From: an uncultured Novosphingobium sp.
GTDB lineage: Bacteria > Pseudomonadota > Alphaproteobacteria > Sphingomonadales > Sphingomonadaceae
Assembly (NCBI GenBank): GCA_946886365.1
Contig: CAMPIM010000076.1
Coordinates: 1-18,476, forward strand
Direction: 5' to 3'
Length of the DNA stretch: 18,476 nucleotides
The translations under genes were made by a program, and so were the position numbers. Below, piece after piece: positions 8,125 through 15,457 of this stretch (positions are counted from its first letter, which is position 1; every line of letters begins with the position of its first letter). The notes beneath the pieces were generated by a model. That model searched no databases and was not told the DNA's origin. It saw only the letters and a list, made by a program, of their open reading frames with translations.

Positions 8125-8882
8125 AGCCCGCGCGCATTTTGATCATCGCTGGTTCGGACAGTGGCGGGGGGGCTGGCATTCAGGCGGATATCCGTACAGT
8201 CACGCTGCTGGGTGGGCATGCGATGACGGCGATCACTGCGATCACTGCTCAGAATACGCTGGGGGTGCAGGGCGTGCATGCGGTGCCGACGGAGATGGTG
8301 GTGCAGCAGATGGATAGCGTCATCAGCGACATCGGTGTTGATGCGGTGAAGATCGGGATGATCGGTTCGGCGGAGACGGCGCAGACAGTTGCTGATCGAC
8401 TGGCGGAATTGGTCGATGTTCCGATCATATTCGATCCGGTGATGGTCGCTACTAGTGGATCGGTGCTGGCGGACGTGGCGACGATTGCGGCGTTTGAGCG
8501 GTTGATGGCGCTGGCGACTTTGGTGACGCCGAACATTCCTGAGCTGGAGGCGTTGGGGGGCGAGGAGATTGCGATCCGTTTCGGTACGCATGTGCTGGCG
8601 AAGGGTGGGCATGGCGAGGGGGCGATGCTGACGGATCGGCTGATTGGGCCGCAGGGGTTGGTAAAGTCATGGAGCAATGCGCGAATTGAAACGATTCATA
8701 CGCATGGGACTGGGTGTACCTTGGCCAGCGCTATTGCTGCTCGGCTGGGGCAGGGTTCAACGCTTATAGAAGCTATTGAATTTGCTCGTAAATATGTCCG
8801 AGAGGCATTGATGTTGGCGCCGGGTCTGGGGCAGGGTCATGGGCCTATGGGGGCGCCGTTCGGGTTTCACCAGCATGCCTGA
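8121..8882 (+). CDS. thiD: Hydroxymethylpyrimidine / phosphomethylpyrimidine kinase
   Basis: This 253-residue ribokinase-fold enzyme phosphorylates HMP and HMP-phosphate to HMP-PP in thiamine biosynthesis. The N-terminal signature IAGSDSGGGAGIQAD (9-23) is complete. It is followed by TAITAQNTLGV (39-49), KIGM (77-80), FDPVM (104-108) and TPNIPE (136-141). The C-terminal anion hole with catalytic cysteine reads THGTGCTLASA, with C199. It starts at ATG 8121, overlapping the stop of the DUF1272 gene in ATGA. Its end overlaps rnhB by 8 nt. No TPP riboswitch is expected or seen because the gene is internal to the cluster. ThiD also salvages HMP, so its presence alone does not prove full thiamine synthesis. 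Confidence 0.95.
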   Translation: MKPARILIIAGSDSGGGAGIQADIRTVTLLGGHAMTAITAITAQNTLGVQGVHAVPTEMVVQQMDSVISDIGVDAVKIGMIGSAETAQTVADRLAELVDVPIIFDPVMVATSGSVLADVATIAAFERLMALATLVTPNIPELEALGGEEIAIRFGTHVLAKGGHGEGAMLTDRLIGPQGLVKSWSNARIETIHTHGTGCTLASAIAARLGQGSTLIEAIEFARKYVREALMLAPGLGQGHGPMGAPFGFHQHA

Positions 8883-9474
8883 TTTTGCGCATGAGCGGTT
8901 GCATCATCCGGGCGTGGTCGCGGGCGTGGACGAAGCGGGCAGGGGGCCGCTTGCGGGGCCAGTCGTGGCCGCCGCCGTCATCCTGCGGCAGGGGGATTGC
9001 CCGGATGGTCTTAACGACAGCAAGCAGCTGACCGCCGCGCGGCGCGCCGTGCTGGAAGTCGAGATCAAGGCGCGGGCGCTGTGTTGGGGGGTCGGGGTGG
9101 CGTCGGTCGAGGAGATTGACGAGATCAACATCCTGTGGGCGACGATGCTTGCGATGACGCGGGCGGTGGAGGCCCTGGCGCATGATTGCGCGCATGTGCT
9201 GGTGGATGGCAATCGTTGTCCGCAATGGCGCTGGGCGTCGACGGCTGTGGTGGAGGGCGACGCCAAATGCCTCTCGATCGCCGCCGCGTCGATATTGGCC
9301 AAGGAGGCGCGGGACCGCATGATGATAGAGGCGGCGGCGGTGCATCCCCATTATGGCTGGGAAAGCAATAAGGGCTATGGCAGCCCGATGCATCTGGCGG
9401 CGCTGCGGGAACATGGTCCGACGCCGCTGCACCGCCGTAGCTTTGCCCCGGTCGCTCAGCTGGTGTTGCTATAG
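8875..9474 (+). CDS. rnhB: Ribonuclease HII
   Basis: This 199-residue type 2 RNase H cleaves RNA-DNA hybrids and the 5' side of single ribonucleotides misincorporated in DNA. The motif GVDEAGRGPLAGPVVAAAV is intact. The four catalytic acids map to D19, E20, D111 (VDGN) and D129 (EGDAKCLSIAAASI), matching the family spacing. KGYGS and HRRSF near the C-terminus are also typical. I chose the ATG at 8875, which gives the usual length and overlaps thiD by 8 nt; the frame is open upstream but is already thiD coding there. It is the last gene of the glmM cluster. Downstream there is only a small 5-bp hairpin before a 259-bp gap. Confidence 0.96.
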   Translation: MPDFAHERLHHPGVVAGVDEAGRGPLAGPVVAAAVILRQGDCPDGLNDSKQLTAARRAVLEVEIKARALCWGVGVASVEEIDEINILWATMLAMTRAVEALAHDCAHVLVDGNRCPQWRWASTAVVEGDAKCLSIAAASILAKEARDRMMIEAAAVHPHYGWESNKGYGSPMHLAALREHGPTPLHRRSFAPVAQLVLL

Positions 9475-9498
9475 GATCGATAGGGCGAAATTGACGGT

Positions 9499-9516
9499 GC
9501 GACGCTTGGTCGCTTT
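9499..9516 (+). terminator. Weak hairpin after rnhB
   Basis: GCGAC (9499-9503), a 5-nt loop, GTCGC (9509-9513) and TTT. It is the only terminator-like structure after the glmM cluster. It is short, so Rho-dependent termination is equally possible. Confidence 0.3.
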
Positions 9517-9733
9517 ATCCCATGGGCATCGATAGGATCAGGCGGCCGATTGAACGGCTAAGGCATCCGATCAGGTCGGGTTGGACCATTTTCCGAGCCA
9601 GCAGAGATGCCGGTCGCGTGAACAATGTTCTTGTGCGCCGCATGCGGAAAAGATCGGAACTCTTAACCTGTGCCACGACGGGATTAAGAATAGTGAGGCG
9701 ATAGTCCCGTACTGGCTGGCGTAGCCGCGCATT

Positions 9734-10423
9734 ATGGCTAAGAAAGTCTTTATGCGCGTGATGCCGTTCCTGCTGGCGCTTGTCGCCATAACCTCTCTTT
9801 CGCCGACGCGTGACGCTGCTGCTGAGTCCGCGATTCCGGATGGTGAGGTGGTGCAGCCGGGCGGCTATCGTTGGCTAGAGGAGGGGCCGTTTGATGGGCC
9901 GCTTTACCTGATCATCAGCCTTCAGCGGCAGATGGTGCATGTCTATAGCGGGGACCGGCTGGTGGGCGTGGCGAGCGTGTCGACGGGCACGGCGGGACAT
10001 CGGACGCCGACGGGCGAGTTCACGATCCTGCAAAAGCGGGAATGGCATCGGTCCAACCTCTACAGCAACGCTCCCATGCCGTTCATGCAAAGGCTGACAT
10101 GGGATGGGGTGGCGCTGCATGCGGGGCATAATCCCGGCTATCCGGCGAGCCATGGTTGCATAAGATTGCCTACCGCCTTTGCGCGGACATTGTTCGGGAT
10201 GACGGAGCTTGGGACGCTGGTTCGGGTGAATGCGGATGAGTTGGGGCCTGCGTTGATGCTGGATCGGCTGGTGCTGGATGATCCGGGGACGGCGGTGGTC
10301 ACTTTCACGCCGGGTGCCAAGCTGCCGGTGGTGGAGCAGGCGAAGGTTGAATTGGCGGCTGGGGATGTTCCTGTGCTCGCGATTGATCCGAGTGTGTTTC
10401 GGCCGAGGTTGCGGCGGTGGTAG
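9734..10423 (+). CDS. Periplasmic L,D-transpeptidase (YkuD domain)
   Basis: A 229-residue exported protein. Residues 1-30 form a signal peptide: basic MAKKVFMR, hydrophobic core MPFLLALVAITSL, and an AAA-ES type cleavage region near 30. The YkuD catalytic domain spans about 55-167: LYLIISLQRQMVHVYSGDRLV, STGTAGHRTPTGEF (83-96), H129 in LHAGH and the active-site block SHGCIRLP (139-146) with nucleophile C142. Enzymes of this family make 3-3 peptidoglycan cross-links or attach proteins to peptidoglycan. Which reaction this one performs cannot be read here, because no LysM or other targeting domain is present. The ribosome site is weak. M7 (9752) is an alternative start that keeps the signal peptide. 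The C-terminal 60 residues are not recognised. The gene is monocistronic. Confidence 0.92.
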   Translation: MAKKVFMRVMPFLLALVAITSLSPTRDAAAESAIPDGEVVQPGGYRWLEEGPFDGPLYLIISLQRQMVHVYSGDRLVGVASVSTGTAGHRTPTGEFTILQKREWHRSNLYSNAPMPFMQRLTWDGVALHAGHNPGYPASHGCIRLPTAFARTLFGMTELGTLVRVNADELGPALMLDRLVLDDPGTAVVTFTPGAKLPVVEQAKVELAAGDVPVLAIDPSVFRPRLRRW

Positions 10424-10473
10424 GTTACGTGCCTGTTTTCCGGAGGTCTGACGCCTTCGTTTTGAATAGGTGA

Positions 10474-10501
10474 GGGCTTCGATCCGCTCAGTCTGAACGG
10501 G
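10474..10501 (+). repeat. Degenerate copy of the 28-bp sphingomonad-type extragenic repeat
   Basis: This stretch differs at five positions from the 28-bp unit found intact at 10574-10601. The changes are clustered at the CAA and CCC triplets, while the flanks GGGCTTCGA, GCTCAG and GAACGGG are kept. Confidence 0.7.
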
Positions 10502-10573
10502 ACGGAGGCGGGCGGCTTAGCGCTGATAGCGGGTCATTGCAGCTTTCCGGGTTGATTGCTGAAGAGAAGGAAG

Positions 10574-10601
10574 GGGCTTCGACAAGCTCAGCCCGAACGG
10601 G
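10574..10601 (+). repeat. 28-bp extragenic repeat unit, intact copy
   Basis: Core CTTCGACAAGCTCAGC, followed by CCGAACGGG. It is identical to the unit at 18202-18229 and to the reverse complement at 17151-17178. It is found only between genes in this window. Confidence 0.9.
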
Positions 10602-10704
10602 CTTGGGTTGTTGGCCTGAGGCTCAGGGCGGCCGGGTTAAGAGTGTTTGCGATCCTTAGAGGCTGATCGTTTTACACGGAAGCATCGCATTAAGGCTGAT
10701 TTTC

Positions 10705-10788
10705 CGTCACCCCGGGTTCCACCCGGGGTCCCGCTGCATCGGCAGCGTCAGAAAAGAAGCGGGACCCCGGATCAAGTCCGGGGTGACG
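10705..10788. repeat. 84-bp nested palindromic extragenic element
   Basis: The outer arms CGTCACCCCGG (10705-10715) and CCGGGGTGACG (10778-10788) are perfect. The inner arms CCGGGGTCCCGCT (10723-10735) and AGCGGGACCCCGG (10758-10770) are a perfect 13-bp match. Each half is itself a smaller hairpin of C-runs and G-runs around a 6-nt loop. This resembles a widespread palindromic element of alphaproteobacterial genomes. With the two repeats before it, it fills most of the 387-bp gap at 10424-10810, and no gene is seen there. It could also terminate folP and the transpeptidase gene, which converge on it. Confidence 0.85.
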
Positions 10789-10795
10789 ATCACTC

Positions 10796-10811
10796 AAGCA
10801 TGATCATGCTT
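10796..10811. repeat. 16-bp perfect palindrome at the folP 3' end
   Basis: AAGCATGATCATGCTT is fully self-complementary and touches the first base of the folP stop codon. It shares AAGCAT/ATGCTT with the palindrome at 18073-18093. A zero-loop palindrome is unlikely to be a good terminator, so a protein-binding site or repeat remnant is possible. Confidence 0.6.
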
Positions 10812-11935
10812 CAGACCGCGCTCAGCCCTGCGTCGGCGAGGCCGCGCCAGAGGTGCAGGGCTTGCACGCTTTCCTTTACGTCATGGACGCGCACCATCTG
10901 CGCGCCGGATTGCGCGGCGCGGAAGGCGAGGGCGATGGAGCCGCCGAGGCGGTCGGGAGCGGGGGCTTCGTTGGAGAGGGCGCCGATCAGGCGCTTGCGG
11001 CTTCCGGCGAAGAGTAGGGGCACGCCGAGGCCCTGGAAGGTGGCGAGGCTGTTGACCAGCGCCAGATTGTCGGCGAGCGATTTGCCGAAGCCGAGGCCCG
11101 GATCGACCATGATCCTGTCGCGCGCGATGCCTGCGGCGACGCAGGCTTCGATGCGGCTTTCGAGCATGTCGAAGACGTCGGCGATCACATCGCCATAGCC
11201 TGCGGGATTATCGTGCGGGTCATCGCCGGAGGAGGGGGCGTGCATCAGGATGACGGGGCAGGCGGCGCGGGCCGCGACTTCCATGGCGCGGGGATCGTGG
11301 GCGAGGGCGCTGACATCGTTGATGACCTTTGCGCCTGCTGCGAGCGCGGCCTCCATAACGGACGCCTTGCGGGTGTCGATGGAGACCGGCACGCCTGCGG
11401 CTGCGAGCTTTTCGATGACGGGGACGACGCGGGCGATTTCGTCGCCTTCCCAGACCTTGGGCGCTTTGGGGCGGGTGGATTCGCCGCCTATGTCGATCAG
11501 CGCTGCGCCTGCGGCTGCCATGGCAAAACCAGCATCCGCCGCGGCTTGCGGGTCGCCCATATGCTTGCCGCCGTCGGAGAAGCTGTCGGGGGTGACGTTG
11601 AGGATCGCCATGACCTGCGGCGCGTCGAAGCGGATGGTGCGATCGCCTAGCGCGAGCGGCTGGCGCTGGGCGGAGATGTTGGCTGCGAGGCGCTGGGCTC
11701 TTTCGGCGAGCGTGTCGGGGAGGGTGGCGATGGTTTCGGCGAACTGGGCGACCGGGATTGTGTTTCGGGCGAGGCGTTGGGAGCCTTGAAGTGCGGTTAG
11801 CTCATAGGCCTGGAACCAGATGAGGCCGTTGGCCATGCGTGCCGCTGACCCATCGGGCAGGCCGATGGGGGAGGGGACGAACCATGTGGGCTTCAGGTAG
11901 AGCCGGGCGCCCTGGGGGAGAGTGGAGAGGGTCAT
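10811..11935 (-). CDS. folP: Dihydropteroate synthase with N-terminal extension
   Basis: A 374-residue protein, about 90 residues longer than the common 270-290. The catalytic TIM barrel starts near residue 105. It shows MAILNVTPDSFSDGG (109-123), DIGGESTRP, SIDTRK, INDVSAL, VILMHA, DPGLGFGKS, SRKR and the RVHDV end, so every pterin- and pABA-binding loop of the family is visible. The enzyme condenses 6-hydroxymethyl-7,8-dihydropterin diphosphate with pABA to give dihydropteroate in folate synthesis, and is the sulfonamide target. Residues 1-100 (ARLYLKPTWFVPSPIGL onward) are not a known domain to me. The ATG at 11935 is the first in frame and lies next to a repeat element; the extension reads as real coding sequence. 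It is downstream of ccrM on the same strand, separated by 116 bp. Confidence 0.95.
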   Translation of the reverse strand: MTLSTLPQGARLYLKPTWFVPSPIGLPDGSAARMANGLIWFQAYELTALQGSQRLARNTIPVAQFAETIATLPDTLAERAQRLAANISAQRQPLALGDRTIRFDAPQVMAILNVTPDSFSDGGKHMGDPQAAADAGFAMAAAGAALIDIGGESTRPKAPKVWEGDEIARVVPVIEKLAAAGVPVSIDTRKASVMEAALAAGAKVINDVSALAHDPRAMEVAARAACPVILMHAPSSGDDPHDNPAGYGDVIADVFDMLESRIEACVAAGIARDRIMVDPGLGFGKSLADNLALVNSLATFQGLGVPLLFAGSRKRLIGALSNEAPAPDRLGGSIALAFRAAQSGAQMVRVHDVKESVQALHLWRGLADAGLSAV

Positions 11936-11940
11936 GGCTG

Positions 11941-12021
11941 GTCTCGTTCACGCTGCGCCTGTCGAGGGCTTTTCCTTGTTAAAGGAAAGGAAGGGGCTTC
12001 GACAGGCTCAGCCCGAACGGG
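11941..12021. repeat. Composite extragenic repeat between ccrM and folP
   Basis: The order is a degenerate inverted unit (11947-11969), a hairpin TTTCCTT (11971-11977) - GTTA - AAGGAAA (11982-11988), then a near-intact direct 28-bp unit (11994-12021, with CAGG instead of CAAG). The same order is seen at 17151-17250. It fills most of the gap between the ccrM stop and the folP start, both on the minus strand, and could insulate or stabilise transcripts. Confidence 0.75.
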
Positions 12022-12051
12022 GGTTGGTTTGGAGTTTTGGTATGGGCGCTA

Positions 12052-13377
<1,326 letters not shown>

Positions 13378-13449
13378 AGCTGCTGGACCCCGCCAACTTT
13401 TTTTGGTTAACGTCGCTTCGACCCGTCAAAATCGGTCTTCGCTTGATCT

Positions 13450-13473
13450 ACTCATAATCATTTGGTTATGAGT
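13450..13473 (+). promoter_or_regulatory. Inverted repeat, probable ArsR operator
   Basis: Perfect 8-bp arms ACTCATAA (13450-13457) and TTATGAGT (13466-13473) have an 8-nt spacer and end 5 nt before the ArsR ATG. CATAAT (13453-13458) could be the -10 element, giving a very short leader. The right arm contains the only Shine-Dalgarno-like GAG. The placement is typical of an autoregulatory ArsR operator. Confidence 0.6.
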
Positions 13474-13478
13474 TCGCA

Positions 13479-13823
13479 ATGAATGATCCTGTTTCAAGTG
13501 GCGACCGCTCGGCGGCATGTGACGAACTTTTCAAGGCGCTTTCCGATGGGACGCGGCGGGCCTTGCTGGAATATCTGGTGAAGGAGGGCGAGCAGAGCGT
13601 GCATGCCCTGACGGCCGTCTCCGATGTATCGCAACCGATGGTGTCGCGGCATCTGGGGAAGTTGAAGCGCGCGCGTTTGGTGACGGCTCGCCGGGCGGGG
13701 CGGGAGACCTATTATGCGGCGCGGGTGAAGGGCTTGGCTCCGGTCGTGCAATGGATGGCGATTTACGGGGCGCTGTGGTCGCAACGCTTTACCGCTTTGG
13801 AAGAGTTGAGCGAGCCTGCCTGA
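13479..13823 (+). CDS. ArsR family winged-helix transcriptional regulator
   Basis: A 114-residue protein with the SMTB/ArsR fold: CDELFKALSDGTRRALLEYLV (helix 1-2 region, about 14-34), the recognition helix SDVSQPMVSRHLGKLKRARLV (about 48-68), then the wing TARRAGRETYYAARV. The metal-binding ELCVCDL cysteine box of arsenic/cadmium sensors is absent. The only cysteine is C14, so it is probably not a classical metal sensor. It resembles the SdpR/YgaV-like non-metal branch. A palindrome immediately before the ATG suggests autorepression. It is divergent from ccrM, with 87 bp between its stop and the TetR-type start. The target genes cannot be told from the sequence. Confidence 0.92.
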   Translation: MNDPVSSGDRSAACDELFKALSDGTRRALLEYLVKEGEQSVHALTAVSDVSQPMVSRHLGKLKRARLVTARRAGRETYYAARVKGLAPVVQWMAIYGALWSQRFTALEELSEPA

Positions 13824-13910
13824 CGGGGCTGCGCGCCATAATTCCCCTTGCATTGCTGGCCTAAATGGTGATCGAAGGCGCGGTGATCCATGTTGCGGGA
13901 AGGGGGCGGG

Positions 13911-14612
13911 ATGTGCCGCCCTAAGGGCATGCGGCATGGTGACGGGAAACGAGACGTGGATAAGATTGCAGGCCGCCTTGGTAGGATAGAGGGGCGCGCG
14001 CGCTTTGTCAGGGCAACACCCGATGTCAGGCGTCAGGCGCTGATCGAAGCGACGGCGCAGTGCCTTGCGGAGAAGGGCGTGGCCGCGACTTCCGTCCGGG
14101 CGATCTGCGCGCGGGCGGGCGTGTCGGCGGGGTTGCTGACGCATTATTTCGATGGTGTCGATGCCCTTATCCTCGCCACCTATCGCGAGGTTGGAAATAA
14201 GGTGGCGGCGGCGCTGGAGCAGGCCGTGGCAGAGGCAGGGCCTGATCCGCTTGACCGGCTGTGGGCTTATATAAGGGCGAATTTGCAGCCGCCGGTGCTG
14301 GACCCCAATTTGCTGGCGACCTGGATTTCCTTCTGGAGCCTGGTGAAGACCAGTCCCGAGATCGCTGCGACGCATGCGGAGACCTATGGTGGGTCGCGCG
14401 AGCGGTTGGAGGTGTTGCTGCGCGAGGCGGCGCCGCAGATACCGCGTCCGGCTGCGCGGATCGCGGCTATCGGGTTGACCGCGATGTTGGATGGGCTGTG
14501 GCTGGAGCTTTGTCTGGATTCCTCGACTTTCACGATCGATGAGGCGCTGGAGATGGCCAGGGAGGCTATGACCTATGTCCTTCAGAAGCCAAGGGATGAG
14601 CCGGTCGATTAA
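13911..14612 (+). CDS. TetR/BetI-like transcriptional regulator
   Basis: A 233-residue regulator. The DNA-binding domain (about 34-82) reads RATPDVRRQALIEATAQCLAEKG followed by TSVRAICARAGVSAGLLTHYF, close to BetI (a choline-responsive repressor), including the GLLTHYFDG end of the HTH. The C-terminal ligand domain has the LATWISFWSLVKTSPEI and GLTAMLDGLWLELCLD segments of the same subfamily. No betaine genes are nearby, so calling it BetI would be too specific. The start is set at ATG 13911 because of the purine-rich AGGGGG at 13901-13906. An in-frame ATG at 13890 and GTG at 13956 are alternatives; the first 30 or so residues are not conserved in the family. It sits 121 bp upstream of ahpC on the same strand. 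Confidence 0.9.
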   Translation: MCRPKGMRHGDGKRDVDKIAGRLGRIEGRARFVRATPDVRRQALIEATAQCLAEKGVAATSVRAICARAGVSAGLLTHYFDGVDALILATYREVGNKVAAALEQAVAEAGPDPLDRLWAYIRANLQPPVLDPNLLATWISFWSLVKTSPEIAATHAETYGGSRERLEVLLREAAPQIPRPAARIAAIGLTAMLDGLWLELCLDSSTFTIDEALEMAREAMTYVLQKPRDEPVD

Positions 14613-14629
14613 CGAGGGGTGGGTTGATC

Positions 14630-14660
14630 GCTTTTCTCAATCAGTGGTGTGAAGAAAAGC
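14630..14660 (+). promoter_or_regulatory. Inverted repeat upstream of ahpC
   Basis: GCTTTTCT (14630-14637) and AGAAAAGC (14653-14660) are perfect 8-bp arms with a 15-nt spacer, 74-104 nt before the ahpC ATG. They overlap a second imperfect dyad, TGATCG (14625-14630) and CAATCA (14638-14643). It could be a peroxide-regulator (OxyR-type) or TetR operator. The four-part ATAG OxyR consensus is not matched. Confidence 0.4.
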
Positions 14661-14733
14661 AATTTCCCCTTACCCTGCTACCTCCCTACATAGGCCGGGC
14701 AACAGCAACCCCTCAGAAGGAACTGGAAAGCCC

Positions 14734-15297
14734 ATGGCTCTCATCAACACCAGCATTAAGCCGTTCAAAGCCACCGCGTTCAAGGAAGGCAAGTTCGTCG
14801 ATGTCACCGACGCAGACGTGAAGGGCAAGTGGGCGATTTTCTTCTTCTATCCCGCTGACTTCACTTTCGTGTGTCCGACGGAGCTGGAAGACCTGGCCGG
14901 CATCTACCCGACGCTGCAGTCGCTGAATGTGGAAGTCTATTCGGTTTCGACCGACACGCATTTCAGCCACAAGGCATGGCACGACACTTCGCCCGCGATC
15001 GGCAAGATCAACTATTATATGCTGGGCGACCAATCGGGCCAGATCACCAACAATTTCGACGTGATGCGTCCGGGCGTGGGCCTGGCTGACCGCGCGACCT
15101 TCCTGGTCGATCCCGAAGGCGTAATCCAGTTCATGGAAATCACTTCGGAAGGCGTCGGCCGCAATGCGACCGAACTGCTCCGCAAGGTCAAGGCTGCGCA
15201 ATATGTCGCCGCTCATCCCGGCGAAGTGTGCCCGGCCAAGTGGGAAGAGGGTGAAGAAACCCTGGCTCCCTCGCTCGACCTCGTCGGCAAGATCTAA
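14734..15297 (+). CDS. ahpC: Alkyl hydroperoxide reductase peroxiredoxin subunit
   Basis: A 187-residue typical 2-Cys peroxiredoxin that reduces H2O2, organic peroxides and peroxynitrite in the cytosol. The peroxidatic cysteine is C47 in the motif [13 protein letters not shown]. The resolving cysteine is C166 in EVCPAKW. The GGLG-like and C-terminal flexible parts match the bacterial AhpC form ([12 protein letters not shown], then [18 protein letters not shown]). The start at 14734 is supported by AAGGAA (14717-14722) and GGAAAG (14725-14730). It is followed after 160 bp by its dedicated reductase ahpF, with a stable hairpin between them. Codon use is unlike the neighbouring TetR gene and more like the ribosomal genes, consistent with high expression. 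Confidence 0.97.
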   Translation: MALINTSIKPFKATAFKEGKFVDVTDADVKGKWAIFFFYPADFTFVCPTELEDLAGIYPTLQSLNVEVYSVSTDTHFSHKAWHDTSPAIGKINYYMLGDQSGQITNNFDVMRPGVGLADRATFLVDPEGVIQFMEITSEGVGRNATELLRKVKAAQYVAAHPGEVCPAKWEEGEETLAPSLDLVGKI

Positions 15298-15312
15298 GCA
15301 AACCTGACCTTT

Positions 15313-15355
15313 CGCCGGGCCGGGTTGAGCAACTCCCCGGCCCGGCGGGGGTTTT
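15313..15355 (+). terminator. Strong hairpin between ahpC and ahpF
   Basis: Perfect 12-bp arms CGCCGGGCCGGG (15313-15324) and CCCGGCCCGGCG (15336-15347) have an 11-nt loop, followed by GGGG and TTTT. It lies 15 nt after the ahpC stop. It may act as a partial terminator that lowers ahpF relative to ahpC, or as a 3'-end stabiliser. The four G between stem and T-run weaken the classical terminator reading. Confidence 0.7.
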
Positions 15356-15457
15356 ACCTGACAATTTGACCGCTGACATGCCGGGCCTTGGGTCGTGTTG
15401 TCCGGCAAGCGGACCTGCGTGCCCTGGGCGGTGCGCCAATTCAATGGAGCTACGAAG

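Noticed and set aside
9656..9684. EcfG-type promoter GGAAC before the L,D-transpeptidase
   Set aside because: GGAAC at 9656-9660 is good, but no CGTT-like -10 occurs at the required 16-17 nt spacing.
9522..9704. Possible 60-residue gene in the gap before the L,D-transpeptidase
   Set aside because: No ribosome site and an Arg-rich composition expected by chance; nothing resembles a known small protein.
10424..10810. CRISPR array or small RNA gene in the repeat-rich gap
   Set aside because: The repeats are irregularly spaced, differ in family and orientation, and have no uniform spacers; no tRNA or known RNA fold is recognisable.
13494..14375. Minus-strand open frame across the ArsR and TetR genes
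   Set aside because: It spans two well-supported plus-strand regulators and the gap between them; the sequence is low-complexity Arg/Gln/Pro typical of antisense frames in GC-rich DNA.
13911..14612. Assignment of the TetR protein as BetI
   Set aside because: The HTH is BetI-like, but no choline/betaine genes are nearby and the N-terminus differs, so only the family level is supported.
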